Below, one piece after another: positions 50,663 through 59,517 of a DNA stretch of 64,000 nucleotides; the stretch's first letter is position 1; each line of letters starts with the position of its first letter. The notes under the pieces are model-generated. The model made no database searches, had not been told where the DNA came from, and saw nothing but the letters and a program-made list of their open reading frames with translations. The position numbers were made by a program, and so were the translations under genes. Location of the stretch: positions 1,922,001 to 1,986,000 of the forward strand of contig NZ_CP010310.2 in NCBI RefSeq assembly GCF_000815105.2, given 5' to 3'. This stretch comes from Pandoraea pulmonicola. GTDB taxonomy: Bacteria > Pseudomonadota > Gammaproteobacteria > Burkholderiales > Burkholderiaceae.

Positions 50663-51175
50663 ATGACGTCTGCCGCCGAGTTCGTTGCCTCGCTTTCGTT
50701 GCAACCGCACCCCGAGGGTGGTTTCTATCGGGAGACGTACCGCTCGGCCGACACGATCGACGTGCACGCCTTGCCACCCGGCTTTACCGGCCCGCGCAGC
50801 GTCAGCACGGCGATTCTCTACCTCCTCGAAGCGGGTGACTTCTCGGCGTTCCATCGCATTCGCAGCGACGAGATATGGCATTTCCATCTCGGCGACACGC
50901 TTTGGGTCCATGAGATCGATGCGCAGGGCGCGCTCACGACCACCGCGCTCGGCAGCCGTATTTCCGATGGTGAACGTCTGCAGCACGTGGTGCGTGCGGG
51001 GCGCTGGTTTGCGGCGCAGCCTGCACCGGCGTCGCGTTTCTCGCTGGCCGGATGTACCGTCGCGCCGGGCTTCGCGTTCGAGGATTTCGAGATGGCCGAT
51101 CCGGCGGCGCTGGCCGCACAGTGGCCGACGCACCGGGATCTGATCCTGCGCCTCGGGCGCGGCGCCGCCGGCTGA
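50663..51175 (+). CDS. DUF985 cupin-like protein
   Basis: 170 residues from the ATG at 50663 with CGGAG 6 nt upstream. The family pattern is clear: LQPHPEGGFYRETYRSADTI at the N-terminus, FHRIRSDEIWHFHLGDTL in the middle and LAGCTVAPGFAFEDFEMADP near the end, all typical of DUF985 cupins. The function is unknown; a sugar epimerase-like barrel is expected. It is 49 bp from the flavin reductase-like gene and probably co-transcribed with it. Confidence 0.85.
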   Translation: MTSAAEFVASLSLQPHPEGGFYRETYRSADTIDVHALPPGFTGPRSVSTAILYLLEAGDFSAFHRIRSDEIWHFHLGDTLWVHEIDAQGALTTTALGSRISDGERLQHVVRAGRWFAAQPAPASRFSLAGCTVAPGFAFEDFEMADPAALAAQWPTHRDLILRLGRGAAG

Positions 51176-51224
51176 CGCCGAAGACGCGGCGGCACAACCT
51201 TCACATCACGCTGTTCTTCCTGCT

Positions 51225-51845
51225 ATGTCCAACGACGTTCATTTCTACGATCCGGCCAAGGGCCATGGTCTGTCTCACGATCCGTTCAAGGCGATTGTCG
51301 CGCCGCGCGTGATCGGCTGGATCTCGAGCCGCGACACCGAGGGCAGGGGCAACCTTGCGCCCTACAGCTTCTTCGGCGCGTTCGCGACGTTCCCGCCGAT
51401 CATCGGCTTCTGCAGCGAAGGCTACAAGGACTCCATCGCCAACATCGAGGCCACGCGCGAGTTCGTCTGGAACCTGACGAGCAAGTCGCTCGTCGAGCAG
51501 ATGAATCGCACCTCGGCACCGGTGCCGCACGAGGTCGACGAGTTCGAGCTTGCCGGGCTGACCAAGGCACCGGGCGTCAACGTTGGGGTGCCGCATGTGG
51601 CCGAATCGCCTGCCTCCCTCGAGTGCAGGCTCTTGCAGATCGTGCGCATGCAGGACCTCGACGGCAAGCCGATGAACAACTGGCTCGCGCTGGGGCAAGT
51701 GGTCGGCGTGCATATCCGTCGCGAGTATCTGCGTGAGGACGGTCTATTCGACACGGCAAAGGCACATCCCGTCATGCGAGCGGGCTACCTCGGCGACTAT
51801 GCCGAGATCGGGCCGATGTTCGATCTGCGCCGGCCGAAGGGCTGA
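51225..51845 (+). CDS. Flavin reductase-like domain protein
   Basis: 206 residues. FMN-binding split-barrel fold: HDPFKAIVAPRVIGWISSRD, LAPYSFFGAFATFPPIIGF, and the C-terminal YAEIGPMFDLRRP. This larger subgroup of flavin reductase-like proteins lacks an obvious oxygenase partner here. FMN binding is expected; the reaction is unknown. The ATG follows a weak site (CTGCT only), so the start could lie differently. Confidence 0.85.
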   Translation: MSNDVHFYDPAKGHGLSHDPFKAIVAPRVIGWISSRDTEGRGNLAPYSFFGAFATFPPIIGFCSEGYKDSIANIEATREFVWNLTSKSLVEQMNRTSAPVPHEVDEFELAGLTKAPGVNVGVPHVAESPASLECRLLQIVRMQDLDGKPMNNWLALGQVVGVHIRREYLREDGLFDTAKAHPVMRAGYLGDYAEIGPMFDLRRPKG

Positions 51846-51968
51846 GTGTCGTGGCCGGCACTGTCGCAATTTCGTTCTCGAGTCCGTGGTGGACGAATTC
51901 CCGGAGAAGCTCGGCGTGGTGGCCGGCATCGTATGGATATCGCTGATCGGGATCTGACGTTTGAAACA

Positions 51969-52952
51969 CTATCCCGCATTTTGTGGGTTGCTGCGCCTTA
52001 GCAGGTCGTTCCCCGTTGGCGTCAGTTCGCCGTCCTCCGTTACATATTGTCTTACCAAATGGAGACTCAGGCCCAACCTCTCCGCCCACGCCGTCAGGTC
52101 AAACGAACCGCCGCTGGCCCGTTCCTCGCGCAGCGCCAGCAAGTCTTGTGGCTCCACTGATCTCGACACGGACCAGGAGCGCGGGGGGAAGTTCGACGGC
52201 CAGTCTGACTCAGGAGGTAGAGAGGGGGCGTATTCCTGGATCGCTTTCAGTGTCCTTGCGTCGCTCAGCACCTTGTCGATGTGCACTTCGTACTTGTCCG
52301 CGAACGCCTGCGCGTCAAGCGGGGAGCCATTCTCTACCGCGATCTCCAGCGCCTGCAAGTAGTCGCGCTCGCCAAACTTCTTCCGGGAGACGGCCGCATT
52401 GCCGAGCACATCGATCATTTCATAACGCTCCAACGTCTCGAGGCTCACCCCGAGCGCTTGAGCGAGCGCAGGCTTGTCGGCGCGCATGCCGATGTCTGCC
52501 GCGGCCTGGACAAATGACAGGACACTTCGAATTTGATCGTCGCTTAATTTCTCATGAGACGCTTTTGCGGGAAAAGGTGTTGAGCCAGCGTATCTCTGGT
52601 TGCCTGTAACCTGTGATGCTGCTTGCGTTTCGGGATAACGCGGTTGTTCGACCAGACTCGTCGGCCTGTCGACCCACGTGCCGGCAAGGGCATGCGGTTC
52701 CTGAGAGACAGACCGCCGTCCCTCGAACGCCGAGGCTTGCCTGGCGATTCCCGGCATCCCAGTGGGAGGCCGGAATTGACCCGGGCTTGACGACGGAAGG
52801 GAGTCTCCGTCAGCCTGCCGTACTTCGCGCACATCGGTGCCGAATGGGTGTGGCTGCGTTGAGGTTGAAGTCGAGGTGGAGGACTGGACGGACGTCGAGG
52901 CCGTCACGGAAGGTTGGGAGCGCGGGCCCCCAGCGCCGGAAACGGAATACAT
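51969..52952 (-). CDS. HTH-array protein 3, candidate secreted DNA-binding effector
   Basis: 327 residues, the shortest paralogue. MYSVSGAGGPRSQPSVTAST at the N-terminus and DVREVRQADG (about 40-49) match the copies at 12453-13883 and 14192-15733. A Pro/Ser/Thr-rich linker reaches residue 130. It has three HTH-like modules, about 135-185 (LAQALGVSLETLERYE), 190-237 and 264-320 (WAERLGLSLHLVRQYVTEDG), and lacks the second module of the others. It ends QNAG. It is located between core-like genes, with no tRNA or integrase close by, so it has its own route of spread. The leader of about 120 bp is shared with the paralogues. Confidence 0.7.
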   Translation of the reverse strand: MYSVSGAGGPRSQPSVTASTSVQSSTSTSTSTQPHPFGTDVREVRQADGDSLPSSSPGQFRPPTGMPGIARQASAFEGRRSVSQEPHALAGTWVDRPTSLVEQPRYPETQAASQVTGNQRYAGSTPFPAKASHEKLSDDQIRSVLSFVQAAADIGMRADKPALAQALGVSLETLERYEMIDVLGNAAVSRKKFGERDYLQALEIAVENGSPLDAQAFADKYEVHIDKVLSDARTLKAIQEYAPSLPPESDWPSNFPPRSWSVSRSVEPQDLLALREERASGGSFDLTAWAERLGLSLHLVRQYVTEDGELTPTGNDLLRRSNPQNAG

Positions 52953-53075
52953 GGTTTTTTTCTCGCAAGAGCTTTTTCGTTAGCGGCGTGCTCGTCGTTA
53001 TCGGTGGCACGCCGTGTGTATTTTCATTGTCACAGACACTGTGCCATCTGGACTTGCATAAATCGCTCTTTTGCA
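52953..53075 (-). promoter_or_regulatory. Conserved leader of HTH-array gene 3
   Basis: Matches the leaders at 13884-14003 and 15734-15851. On the minus strand GAGCGATTTATGCAAGTCCA lies about 102 bp before the start, followed by GTCTGTGACAATGAAAATAC. The conserved spacing argues for a real promoter. Confidence 0.55.
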
Positions 53076-53196
53076 ATTGTGCAAATGCGGCGATAGGCGT
53101 GGGTGAGCCGACACGGGGGAATCGACCCGCGACAAGACGCCGAGCCTCGTGCGAGGCAGCCATGGGGCCGATGGCTGCCACCTCTCCCAGAGAGGC

Positions 53197-54192
53197 TTAC
53201 CGCGGCGTCGGCGCGTTTTCGGCGATCAATCGGTTCGCCTTGAGCGCGGTCCAGACGTCGGCCGGAACCGGTGCCGCCGCCAGTTGCCGGTTCTCGTCGA
53301 TGCGTTCCGGACGGCTTGCGCCGGGAATGGCGCCGGCGACCGCCGGATGCGCCAGTGAGAACTGCAGGGCCACCGAGCGGATATCCACACCGAACTGCTC
53401 GCAAAACTCTCGAATACGTGCTACACGTGCCAGCATCTCCGGCGGCGCGGGTTGGTATTCGAAATGCGTGCCGCCGGCCAGTACGCCGGAATTGTACGGA
53501 CCGCCCACAATGATCCCCAGACCGCGTTCCAAGGCGAGCGGCATGAGTCGCTCGAGTGCGTTCGCATGGTCGAGCAGGGTATAGCGTCCGGCCAGCAGAA
53601 AGCCGTCCGGATCGGCGCGATCGAGGGCGAGCTCGCACGGCTCGATGCGATTGACGCCAAGCCCCCATCCCTTGATGACTTTTTCGTCGCGCAAACGCGT
53701 GAGCGCCTTGGCGGCACCCGACATGGCGATGTCGAACACGTCGCGCCAGCGCTCGCCGTGGAAGTCCACGGCCGGGTCGTGAATCCATACGTAGTCGAGG
53801 CGATCGGTGCGCAGGCGCTTCAGGCTCTCTTCGATGGAGCGCAGCGTGCCGGCTTCCGTATAGTCGTAGACGATTTTGTTGGGCAGGCCGTGACGGAACA
53901 GGCCGCCCTTTTCGCCGAGATCGCGTTGCGAGGCGTCTTCGTGTTCGTCCAGAATCAGGCGGCCGACTTTCGTGCCGAGCGAGTACTCGTCTCGTGGGCG
54001 GCCGGCGAGCGCCTCGCCAAGCCGGAGTTCGGCGAGGCCGGCGCCATAGAGCGGTGCGGCGTCGAAGTAGCGGATGCCGCTTTGCCAGGCGGCGTCGACC
54101 GTGGCGAGGGCTTCGTCGTTCGGGATGTCCCGATACATGTTGCCAAGCGGCGCGGTCCCGAACCCGAGGCGGGAGGGGAGATTGACTCTCAT
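53197..54192 (-). CDS. Aldo/keto reductase, D-threo-aldose dehydrogenase-like
   Basis: 331 residues with an AKR (TIM barrel) fold. The N-terminal strand LGFGTAPLGNM, the catalytic tetrad region with Asp (YFDAAPLYG) and Tyr, and IHDPAVDFHG in place of the usual histidine segment are present; the C-terminus reads VAGAIPGASRPERIDEN. It resembles the pyridoxal or L-fucose dehydrogenase subgroup. Last gene of the minus-strand redox operon 56789 to 53197. Confidence 0.85.
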   Translation of the reverse strand: MRVNLPSRLGFGTAPLGNMYRDIPNDEALATVDAAWQSGIRYFDAAPLYGAGLAELRLGEALAGRPRDEYSLGTKVGRLILDEHEDASQRDLGEKGGLFRHGLPNKIVYDYTEAGTLRSIEESLKRLRTDRLDYVWIHDPAVDFHGERWRDVFDIAMSGAAKALTRLRDEKVIKGWGLGVNRIEPCELALDRADPDGFLLAGRYTLLDHANALERLMPLALERGLGIIVGGPYNSGVLAGGTHFEYQPAPPEMLARVARIREFCEQFGVDIRSVALQFSLAHPAVAGAIPGASRPERIDENRQLAAAPVPADVWTALKANRLIAENAPTPR

Positions 54193-54209
54193 CGTCGTTT
54201 CCTTGGTGT

Positions 54210-55325
54210 TCAGGCCGCGGCCTTGTCCATCGCCGGGTAGTCGGTCAGACCGCGTGCGCCGCCACCGAAGAGCGTGTCGCGGTTGTGCAGCGCGAGCGGT
54301 GCATCCACGCGCAGACGCGCCGGCAGATCGGGGTTGGCCACGAACGGACGGCCGAAGCCGACCATGTCCGCCCAGCCTTCGGCGATGGCGTTGCGTGCGC
54401 GCTCGGCGGTGTAGCCGCCCGCGTAGATCAGCACGCCTGGGTAGACGGCGCGCAGCTTGAGCTTGAACTCGATCGGCATTTCGGGCGCATCGTCCCAGTC
54501 GGCTTCGGCAATGTGGAGATAGCCCACCCCCACTTCGCCGAGCAATTTCGCGGCGGCCAGATACGTCGTTTCCGGATCGGCGTCGACGCAGCCGTTGAGC
54601 GTGGTCAGCGGTGCGAGACGGATGCCGACACGCGAGGCGTCGCCGGTGCCTTCGACCAGCGCTTCGGCCACTTCGCGCAGGAACCGAAGACGATTTTCGA
54701 GCGAGCCGCCGTAGCGGTCGGTGCGCGTGTTGGCGTTCGAATCGATGAACTGATTCACGAGGTAGCCGTTGGCGCCGTGCAGTTCCACGCCGTCGAAACC
54801 GGCGGCCATGGCGTTTTGGGCGGCGACACGGTACTGATCGACGATCTCGGCGATCTCCGCGACGGACAACGCGCGTGGCGAGGACGCCTGAACGAAGCCG
54901 GGCGTCGCGCCGTCTTCGCCGGCGATGAAGACCTTCACCCCATCGGCCTGAATCGGTGACGACGACACCGGCTGGCGGCCGCCCAGCAGGCTCGTGTGGC
55001 TAAGACGGCCAACGTGCCACAACTGCGCGAACATGTGGCCGCCGGCCGCGTGCACGGCATCGGTAACGACACGCCAGCCCGCGACTTGCGAGGACGTCTG
55101 GATACCAGGCGTCCAGGCATAGCCCTTGCCCAGCGGCGAAATGTAGGTGCCTTCACTGACGATGAGTCCGGCACTCGCGCGCTGCGCGTAGTAGTCCGCC
55201 ATGAGAGCGTTGGCTTCATCGCCGGGCTGGCTGGCGCGCGAGCGGGTCATCGGGGGCATCACGATGCGGTTCGGGAGCGTGAGCGCGCCGAGCCGCAGCG
55301 GTTGAAACAGAGGATCTTGCGTCAT
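54210..55325 (-). CDS. nemA: Old yellow enzyme-type alkene reductase
   Basis: FMN oxidoreductase of 371 residues. Family segments: LFQPLRLGALTLPNRIVMPP at the start, the substrate pair region HGANGYLVNQFIDS, NTRTDRYGGSLENRLRFLRE, and C-terminal GFGRPFVANPDLPARLR. Reduces activated C=C bonds and nitro compounds using NAD(P)H. The start at 55325 has GCAGAACAT-like bases only. It sits between two aldo/keto reductase genes in the operon. The symbol is by family resemblance. Confidence 0.88.
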   Translation of the reverse strand: MTQDPLFQPLRLGALTLPNRIVMPPMTRSRASQPGDEANALMADYYAQRASAGLIVSEGTYISPLGKGYAWTPGIQTSSQVAGWRVVTDAVHAAGGHMFAQLWHVGRLSHTSLLGGRQPVSSSPIQADGVKVFIAGEDGATPGFVQASSPRALSVAEIAEIVDQYRVAAQNAMAAGFDGVELHGANGYLVNQFIDSNANTRTDRYGGSLENRLRFLREVAEALVEGTGDASRVGIRLAPLTTLNGCVDADPETTYLAAAKLLGEVGVGYLHIAEADWDDAPEMPIEFKLKLRAVYPGVLIYAGGYTAERARNAIAEGWADMVGFGRPFVANPDLPARLRVDAPLALHNRDTLFGGGARGLTDYPAMDKAAA

Positions 55326-55393
55326 GATGTTCTGCGAATGGCTGCCGTGACCCGAAGGTCACGACGGGAGGGTTCAGGGGCGTGCGGTGTCGA

Positions 55394-56200
55394 TCAGTCC
55401 CACTTCGGGGCCAGACCATCCGGGCTGACTTCGCGGCCGTTGCGATCGAGCGCGGCGATTCGGGCCATGTCGTCGTTCGTCAGACGCAGTGTCTGCGCCA
55501 GCAGATTGCTGGCAAGGTTCTCGCGCCTGGTCGACGACGGAATCACCGAGAAGCCGCGTTGCAGCGCCCAAGCGAGGGCCACTTGCGCGGGGGTGGCCTG
55601 ATGGCGTTGCGCAATGGCGGCGATCACCGGATCGCCCAGCACCTTGCCGTAGGCGAGCGTCATGTACGAGGTGACGTGGATGCCTTCCTGCTGCAGGAAT
55701 TCGACGAGCTTCGGATTCTGCAGGTACGGGCTCAGCTCGATCTGGTTGGTCGCGATGGCGTCCCTGCCGACGGCGGCGATCGCTTGCTTCGTCAGGTCGA
55801 TGTTGAAGTTCGAGACACCGATCCGCCGAGTCAGACCTTTGGCCCTGGCATCGGCCAGCGCCATCATGAATTCTTCGAGCGAGACGCCGTTGCCAGGCGC
55901 GGGCCAGTGAATCAGCGTGAGGTCGACGTAGTCGGTGCGCAGCTTGGCGAGGCTCTCCTCGAGGCTCGGCACGAGCTTGTCCGTGGCGTAGTTGTCGACC
56001 CAGATCTTGGTGGTGAGGAACAGCTCGTCGCGGCGCACGCCGGAGTCGGCAATCGCTTGACCGACGTCGGCTTCATTGCCGTAGATCTGGGCGGTGTCGA
56101 TGGCGCGGTAGCCGACTTCGAGGCCATTGCGCACGGAGTCGATCGCCACTTGCCCCTGCAGGCGGAAAGTACCAAGACCGAAGGCGGGAATATTGCTCAT
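55394..56200 (-). CDS. dkgB: Aldo/keto reductase, 2,5-diketo-D-gluconate reductase-like
   Basis: 268 residues from the ATG at 56198-56200, with CAGGAGCTCACG upstream. AKR5-type: [20 protein letters not shown], the catalytic Asp/Tyr in [27 protein letters not shown] with the Lys, and LIHWPAPG with His. The C-terminal nucleotide-binding part reads [15 protein letters not shown]. It reduces aldehydes such as methylglyoxal. Symbol assigned by similarity of layout to YafB/DkgB. Confidence 0.88.
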   Translation of the reverse strand: MSNIPAFGLGTFRLQGQVAIDSVRNGLEVGYRAIDTAQIYGNEADVGQAIADSGVRRDELFLTTKIWVDNYATDKLVPSLEESLAKLRTDYVDLTLIHWPAPGNGVSLEEFMMALADARAKGLTRRIGVSNFNIDLTKQAIAAVGRDAIATNQIELSPYLQNPKLVEFLQQEGIHVTSYMTLAYGKVLGDPVIAAIAQRHQATPAQVALAWALQRGFSVIPSSTRRENLASNLLAQTLRLTNDDMARIAALDRNGREVSPDGLAPKWD

Positions 56201-56406
56201 CGTGAGCTCCTGAATTGAGTAAATGCGGTGAAGAAAACGGTGAATCCGAGAGACATTCTGAGGTGTGTCACTCGTGAGATAAACGCCGTTACAGGTCAAA
56301 TATTTTTGAATCTGAATCAAGTATCGGGCGGGGCGACAGCTCAATGCCGACGCTGAAACTTTCCTGGTCGAGCCTGCCGAGCGGGCAGGCCATCGCCGAT
56401 CTCCGT

Positions 56407-56730
56407 TCAGATTTCCCGCAGGCTGCCGCTCAGGCGGAAGAAGTCGAGCGACGCGGCGGTAAAGAACGATTGCGATGTGCCGCCGGCGAAGTCGTCGATG
56501 TGGACGACGGTCGCGCGGTCGGTTTCCTGCCATGAAATGGCGAAGACGTGCGGTGCGATTTCGCGCCATGTGTAGGCGATTTCGCCCGTGGCGCCGGTGA
56601 ACTCGCCTTCGGTGATTTCGTAACGCATGGTCTGGCCATCGTCCGCGTAGGCGTTGGTGGCCGTCAGTCCGTCGTAGCGGACTTCGAATATCTTGCCCGC
56701 GAACGGCGGGCGCTGGGTCGAGGTGTTCAT
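56407..56730 (-). CDS. MoaF-like beta-barrel domain protein
   Basis: 107 residues with a lipocalin-like MoaF N-terminal domain pattern: [40 protein letters not shown] and [20 protein letters not shown]. Such small proteins are often next to redox enzymes in proteobacteria; the ligand is unknown. It lies between the MFS and AKR genes and is probably part of the operon. Confidence 0.75.
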   Translation of the reverse strand: MNTSTQRPPFAGKIFEVRYDGLTATNAYADDGQTMRYEITEGEFTGATGEIAYTWREIAPHVFAISWQETDRATVVHIDDFAGGTSQSFFTAASLDFFRLSGSLREI

Positions 56731-56788
56731 GTGGATTGTTCCGGATGCGATGTGGGCAACGTGTGCAAAGCGATAGGGCCGACGACGT

Positions 56789-57991
56789 TCAATGCGCCAT
56801 TTCGACGGGCTCGGCGGTGCTTGCCGGCAGGCCGTCGCGTTGATCGAGGCGCCCGCTTAGGGCCGTGAGCGCGAAGGCGCCGAGCGTGACGGCGGCGGCG
56901 ATCCATGGCGTATGACCGAGCCCCACGTTGGCGACAATCAGGCCGCCCAGCGACGAACCGCCGGCCACACCGAGATTGAAGGCAGCGATGTTGAAGCCCG
57001 AGGCCACGTCCGTCGCTTCGGGGGCGAAATGGCGCGCCTGTTTGACGACGTACACCTGCAGGCCCGGCACGTTGCCGAAGGCCACTGCGCCCCAGGCCAG
57101 CATCGTCAGCACGGCCAGCCATTTCACGTGCACCGTGAACGTCAGCACGGCCAGCACTAGGGCGAGCAGCAGAAAAATACGCTTGAGCGCGCCCACTGGA
57201 CCGATGCGGTCGGCGAGCTTGCCGCCCCAGACATTGCCGAACGCGACCGACACACCGTAGCCCACCAGCACCAGGCTCACCTGGGAGGGCGTGAAACCCG
57301 CGATCTGCTCGAGCAGCGGCGCCATGTAAGTGAAGGCGATCAGCGAGCCGCCGTAGCCGACTGCCGTCATCGCGTAGACGAGCAACAGGCGCGGCTGGGC
57401 AAGGACGCGGAACTGGCGGGCGAGCGGCGCGGGCGGCGTTTGCGGGAGGCGGCGGGGCACGAAGGCGATGGCGCCGAGAACGGCGATCAGGCCGAACAGG
57501 GAGACGACGAGGAACGTGGCGCGCCAGCCGAAGTGCTGACCAATGAACGTGCCCAACGGAATTCCCGCGACGAACGCCACGGTCATGCCGCTGAACATGG
57601 TGGCGATGGCGCTGGCGGCCTTGTCTTTGCTCACAAGCGTGGTCGCGATGATCGAACCGACCGAGAAGAACACGCCGTGGGCGAGCCCGGTGAGGACCCG
57701 GGCCACGATCAGCGAGGCGTAGCCGGGCGCTTGCCACGCCACCAGGTTGCCGACGGTGAAGAGCGCCATGAGCCCGACGAGCAGGATCTTACGGGGCACG
57801 CGTGCCGTCACGGCGGTGAGCAGCGGTGCGCCGATGGCGACGCTCAGGGCGTAGAGGCTGACGAGCAGGCCGGCGCTGGGCAGCGTGACGCTCAGATCGT
57901 TCGCAATCGTCGGTATCAAGCCGACGATGACGAATTCGGTGGTGCCGATGGCAAAAGCGCTGACGGTGAGCGCGAGCAATGCAAGTGGCAT
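56789..57991 (-). CDS. MFS transporter, DHA1 arabinose/drug efflux type
   Basis: 400 residues, 12 hydrophobic segments. FAIGTTEFVIVGLIPTIAND in helix 1 is the AraJ/YdhP-type signature, and motif A appears as TARVPRKILLVG. The substrate is probably a toxic small molecule or sugar. First gene of the minus-strand redox operon; the LysR gene is divergent, 103 bp away. Confidence 0.9.
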   Translation of the reverse strand: MPLALLALTVSAFAIGTTEFVIVGLIPTIANDLSVTLPSAGLLVSLYALSVAIGAPLLTAVTARVPRKILLVGLMALFTVGNLVAWQAPGYASLIVARVLTGLAHGVFFSVGSIIATTLVSKDKAASAIATMFSGMTVAFVAGIPLGTFIGQHFGWRATFLVVSLFGLIAVLGAIAFVPRRLPQTPPAPLARQFRVLAQPRLLLVYAMTAVGYGGSLIAFTYMAPLLEQIAGFTPSQVSLVLVGYGVSVAFGNVWGGKLADRIGPVGALKRIFLLLALVLAVLTFTVHVKWLAVLTMLAWGAVAFGNVPGLQVYVVKQARHFAPEATDVASGFNIAAFNLGVAGGSSLGGLIVANVGLGHTPWIAAAVTLGAFALTALSGRLDQRDGLPASTAEPVEMAH

Positions 57992-58094
57992 GGTAGGAAA
58001 CCCCGGTTTGAATGATGTCGGACCGGAGTTTGCGCCCTTTACTTTTGATGAAAAAGTAGCTTATAAACGAAATTATTTTGATTTCAAATCAACA

Positions 58095-59021
58095 ATGAAG
58101 GTCACGCTCGACGAACTCCAGGCCTTTGCCACCGTGGTCGACACGGGATCGATCACGGCTGCCGCACAGCAGCTCGACCTCACGGTGTCGGCCACCAGCC
58201 GCACGCTCGGGCGTCTGGAAGAGAAGTTGAAGACGACGCTGCTGCGTCGTACGACACGGCGGCTGGAGCTTACCGAAGAGGGGCAGGCGTTCTTGCAGAA
58301 CGCGCGGGCGATCATCGACTCGGTCGAGAGTGCCGAGGAGCAGATGCTCACGCGGCGCGAGAAGCCTTCGGGCCGACTGCGCATCGATGCGGCCACGCCG
58401 TTCATGCTGCATGTGATCGTGCCGTTGGTGCCGGGTTATCGCGAACGTTTTCCCGAGGTCGAGCTGGAGTTGAACAGCAACGAGGGCATCATCGATTTGC
58501 TGGAGCGTCGCACCGACGTGGCGATCCGGATAGGCCGGCTCAAGGACTCCACGCTGCACAGCCGGCTGATTGGCAATAGCCGCGTGCGCATCTTTGCGAG
58601 TCCGGCCTATCTCGAAACGCATGGCACACCGCGCAAGGTGGAAGATCTTGGGAAGCACACGCTGCTGGGATTCAGTCAGCCGGAGTCGCTCAACGTATGG
58701 CCGGTTCTTGGCGTGGACGGCGAGCCGCACCGGATCGAGCCGGACATCATGTCGTCGAGCGGAGAGACGCTGCGCCAGCTCGCCCTCGAAGGCGCAGGCA
58801 TCGTTTGCCTGTCGGACTTCATGACGGCGCGCGACTGCGAGTCGGGCCGTCTCGTGCAGATTCTCGCGCGCCAGACCCAGGACGTGAGGCAACCGATTCA
58901 GGCGGTCTACTATCGCAACACTGCGATTTCGTCGCGCATCGCCTCGTTCATCGACTATCTGGTCGCAGCCCTCGGCGAGCAGGCGTCGAAAGGGAAGGGC
59001 CGGTCGTGGACGGCGTCGTAG
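58095..59021 (+). CDS. LysR family regulator
   Basis: 308 residues from the ATG at 58095, where the conserved HTH domain begins (VTLDELQAFATVVDTGSITA, then TVSATSRTLGRLEEKLKTTL). The effector domain has the usual two lobes and the segment EVELELNSNEGIIDLLERRT typical of the YafC/DmlR subgroup. It is divergent from the MFS-MoaF-AKR-OYE-AKR operon and likely controls it. The intergenic region is A/T-rich with no perfect palindrome noticed. Confidence 0.9.
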   Translation: MKVTLDELQAFATVVDTGSITAAAQQLDLTVSATSRTLGRLEEKLKTTLLRRTTRRLELTEEGQAFLQNARAIIDSVESAEEQMLTRREKPSGRLRIDAATPFMLHVIVPLVPGYRERFPEVELELNSNEGIIDLLERRTDVAIRIGRLKDSTLHSRLIGNSRVRIFASPAYLETHGTPRKVEDLGKHTLLGFSQPESLNVWPVLGVDGEPHRIEPDIMSSSGETLRQLALEGAGIVCLSDFMTARDCESGRLVQILARQTQDVRQPIQAVYYRNTAISSRIASFIDYLVAALGEQASKGKGRSWTAS

Positions 59022-59036
59022 GGAAATCCCCCGCGC

Positions 59037-59076
59037 TGAAAAACAAAAATGCGGCGGTGATTTCTCGCAACTCCTT
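59037..59076 (+). repeat. Imperfect repeat of tRNA-Lys flank, left copy
   Basis: Contains AAACAAAAA and then TGATTTCTCGCAACTCCTT, similar to AAACAAAAA and CGATTTCTCGCAACCCCTT at 62003-62039, just downstream of tRNA-Lys. GATTTCTCGCAAC is identical at 59058-59070 and 62022-62034. It may be the far att copy of a small element, or a related terminator of lysR. No T-run follows on the plus strand. Confidence 0.45.
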
Positions 59077-59517
59077 CCGAGTTGGCCAGTGTGCCTGATT
59101 TCAACGGCGAACTGCCGCCACGTCGGCAGATCGTTGAGAACGTTTGCATCTGGCTGACCATCGGCGGATACCGTGGCCCAAACCGCGGGTATATAGGTTC
59201 AGCCTATTTCGGCCGAGACGACGACCCTGTGGCAGATCGGTCGCTCGACAAGTGTGGTGGCCGTGTGTCGTCGTGCAAATGTCGGGCAAATATGTGAAGC
59301 CTCACACCACATCTCCATCAGGCCTTTGAAATCAATCAGCACAAGTGATTGTGTGCCGGCAATCCCTCGGCAATGCCATGGGATGATCGTTTTATGAATG
59401 CAGCATGTTCGACAACGGAACATTATTGCTTCGTCGGATCGAGGTAATCGACCGGCATAAGCGGACTCTCATTCATTACTCAGCACGAGAAGCGATTCGT
59501 TGTCGCTACCTGAACGT
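59077..59517. other. Region upstream of effector candidate, no gene
   Basis: About 440 bp of lower-GC DNA after lysR. Short frames are present but none is convincing. The upstream part of the gene at 59518 lies here, including a box at 59384-59399. Confidence 0.45.
59384..59399 (+). promoter_or_regulatory. Weak candidate effector-promoter box
   Basis: TGATCGTTTTATGAATG, about 119-134 bp before the start, shares CG-TTTATG with GCGATTTATGCAA. This is the poorest of the six matches. Confidence 0.25.
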
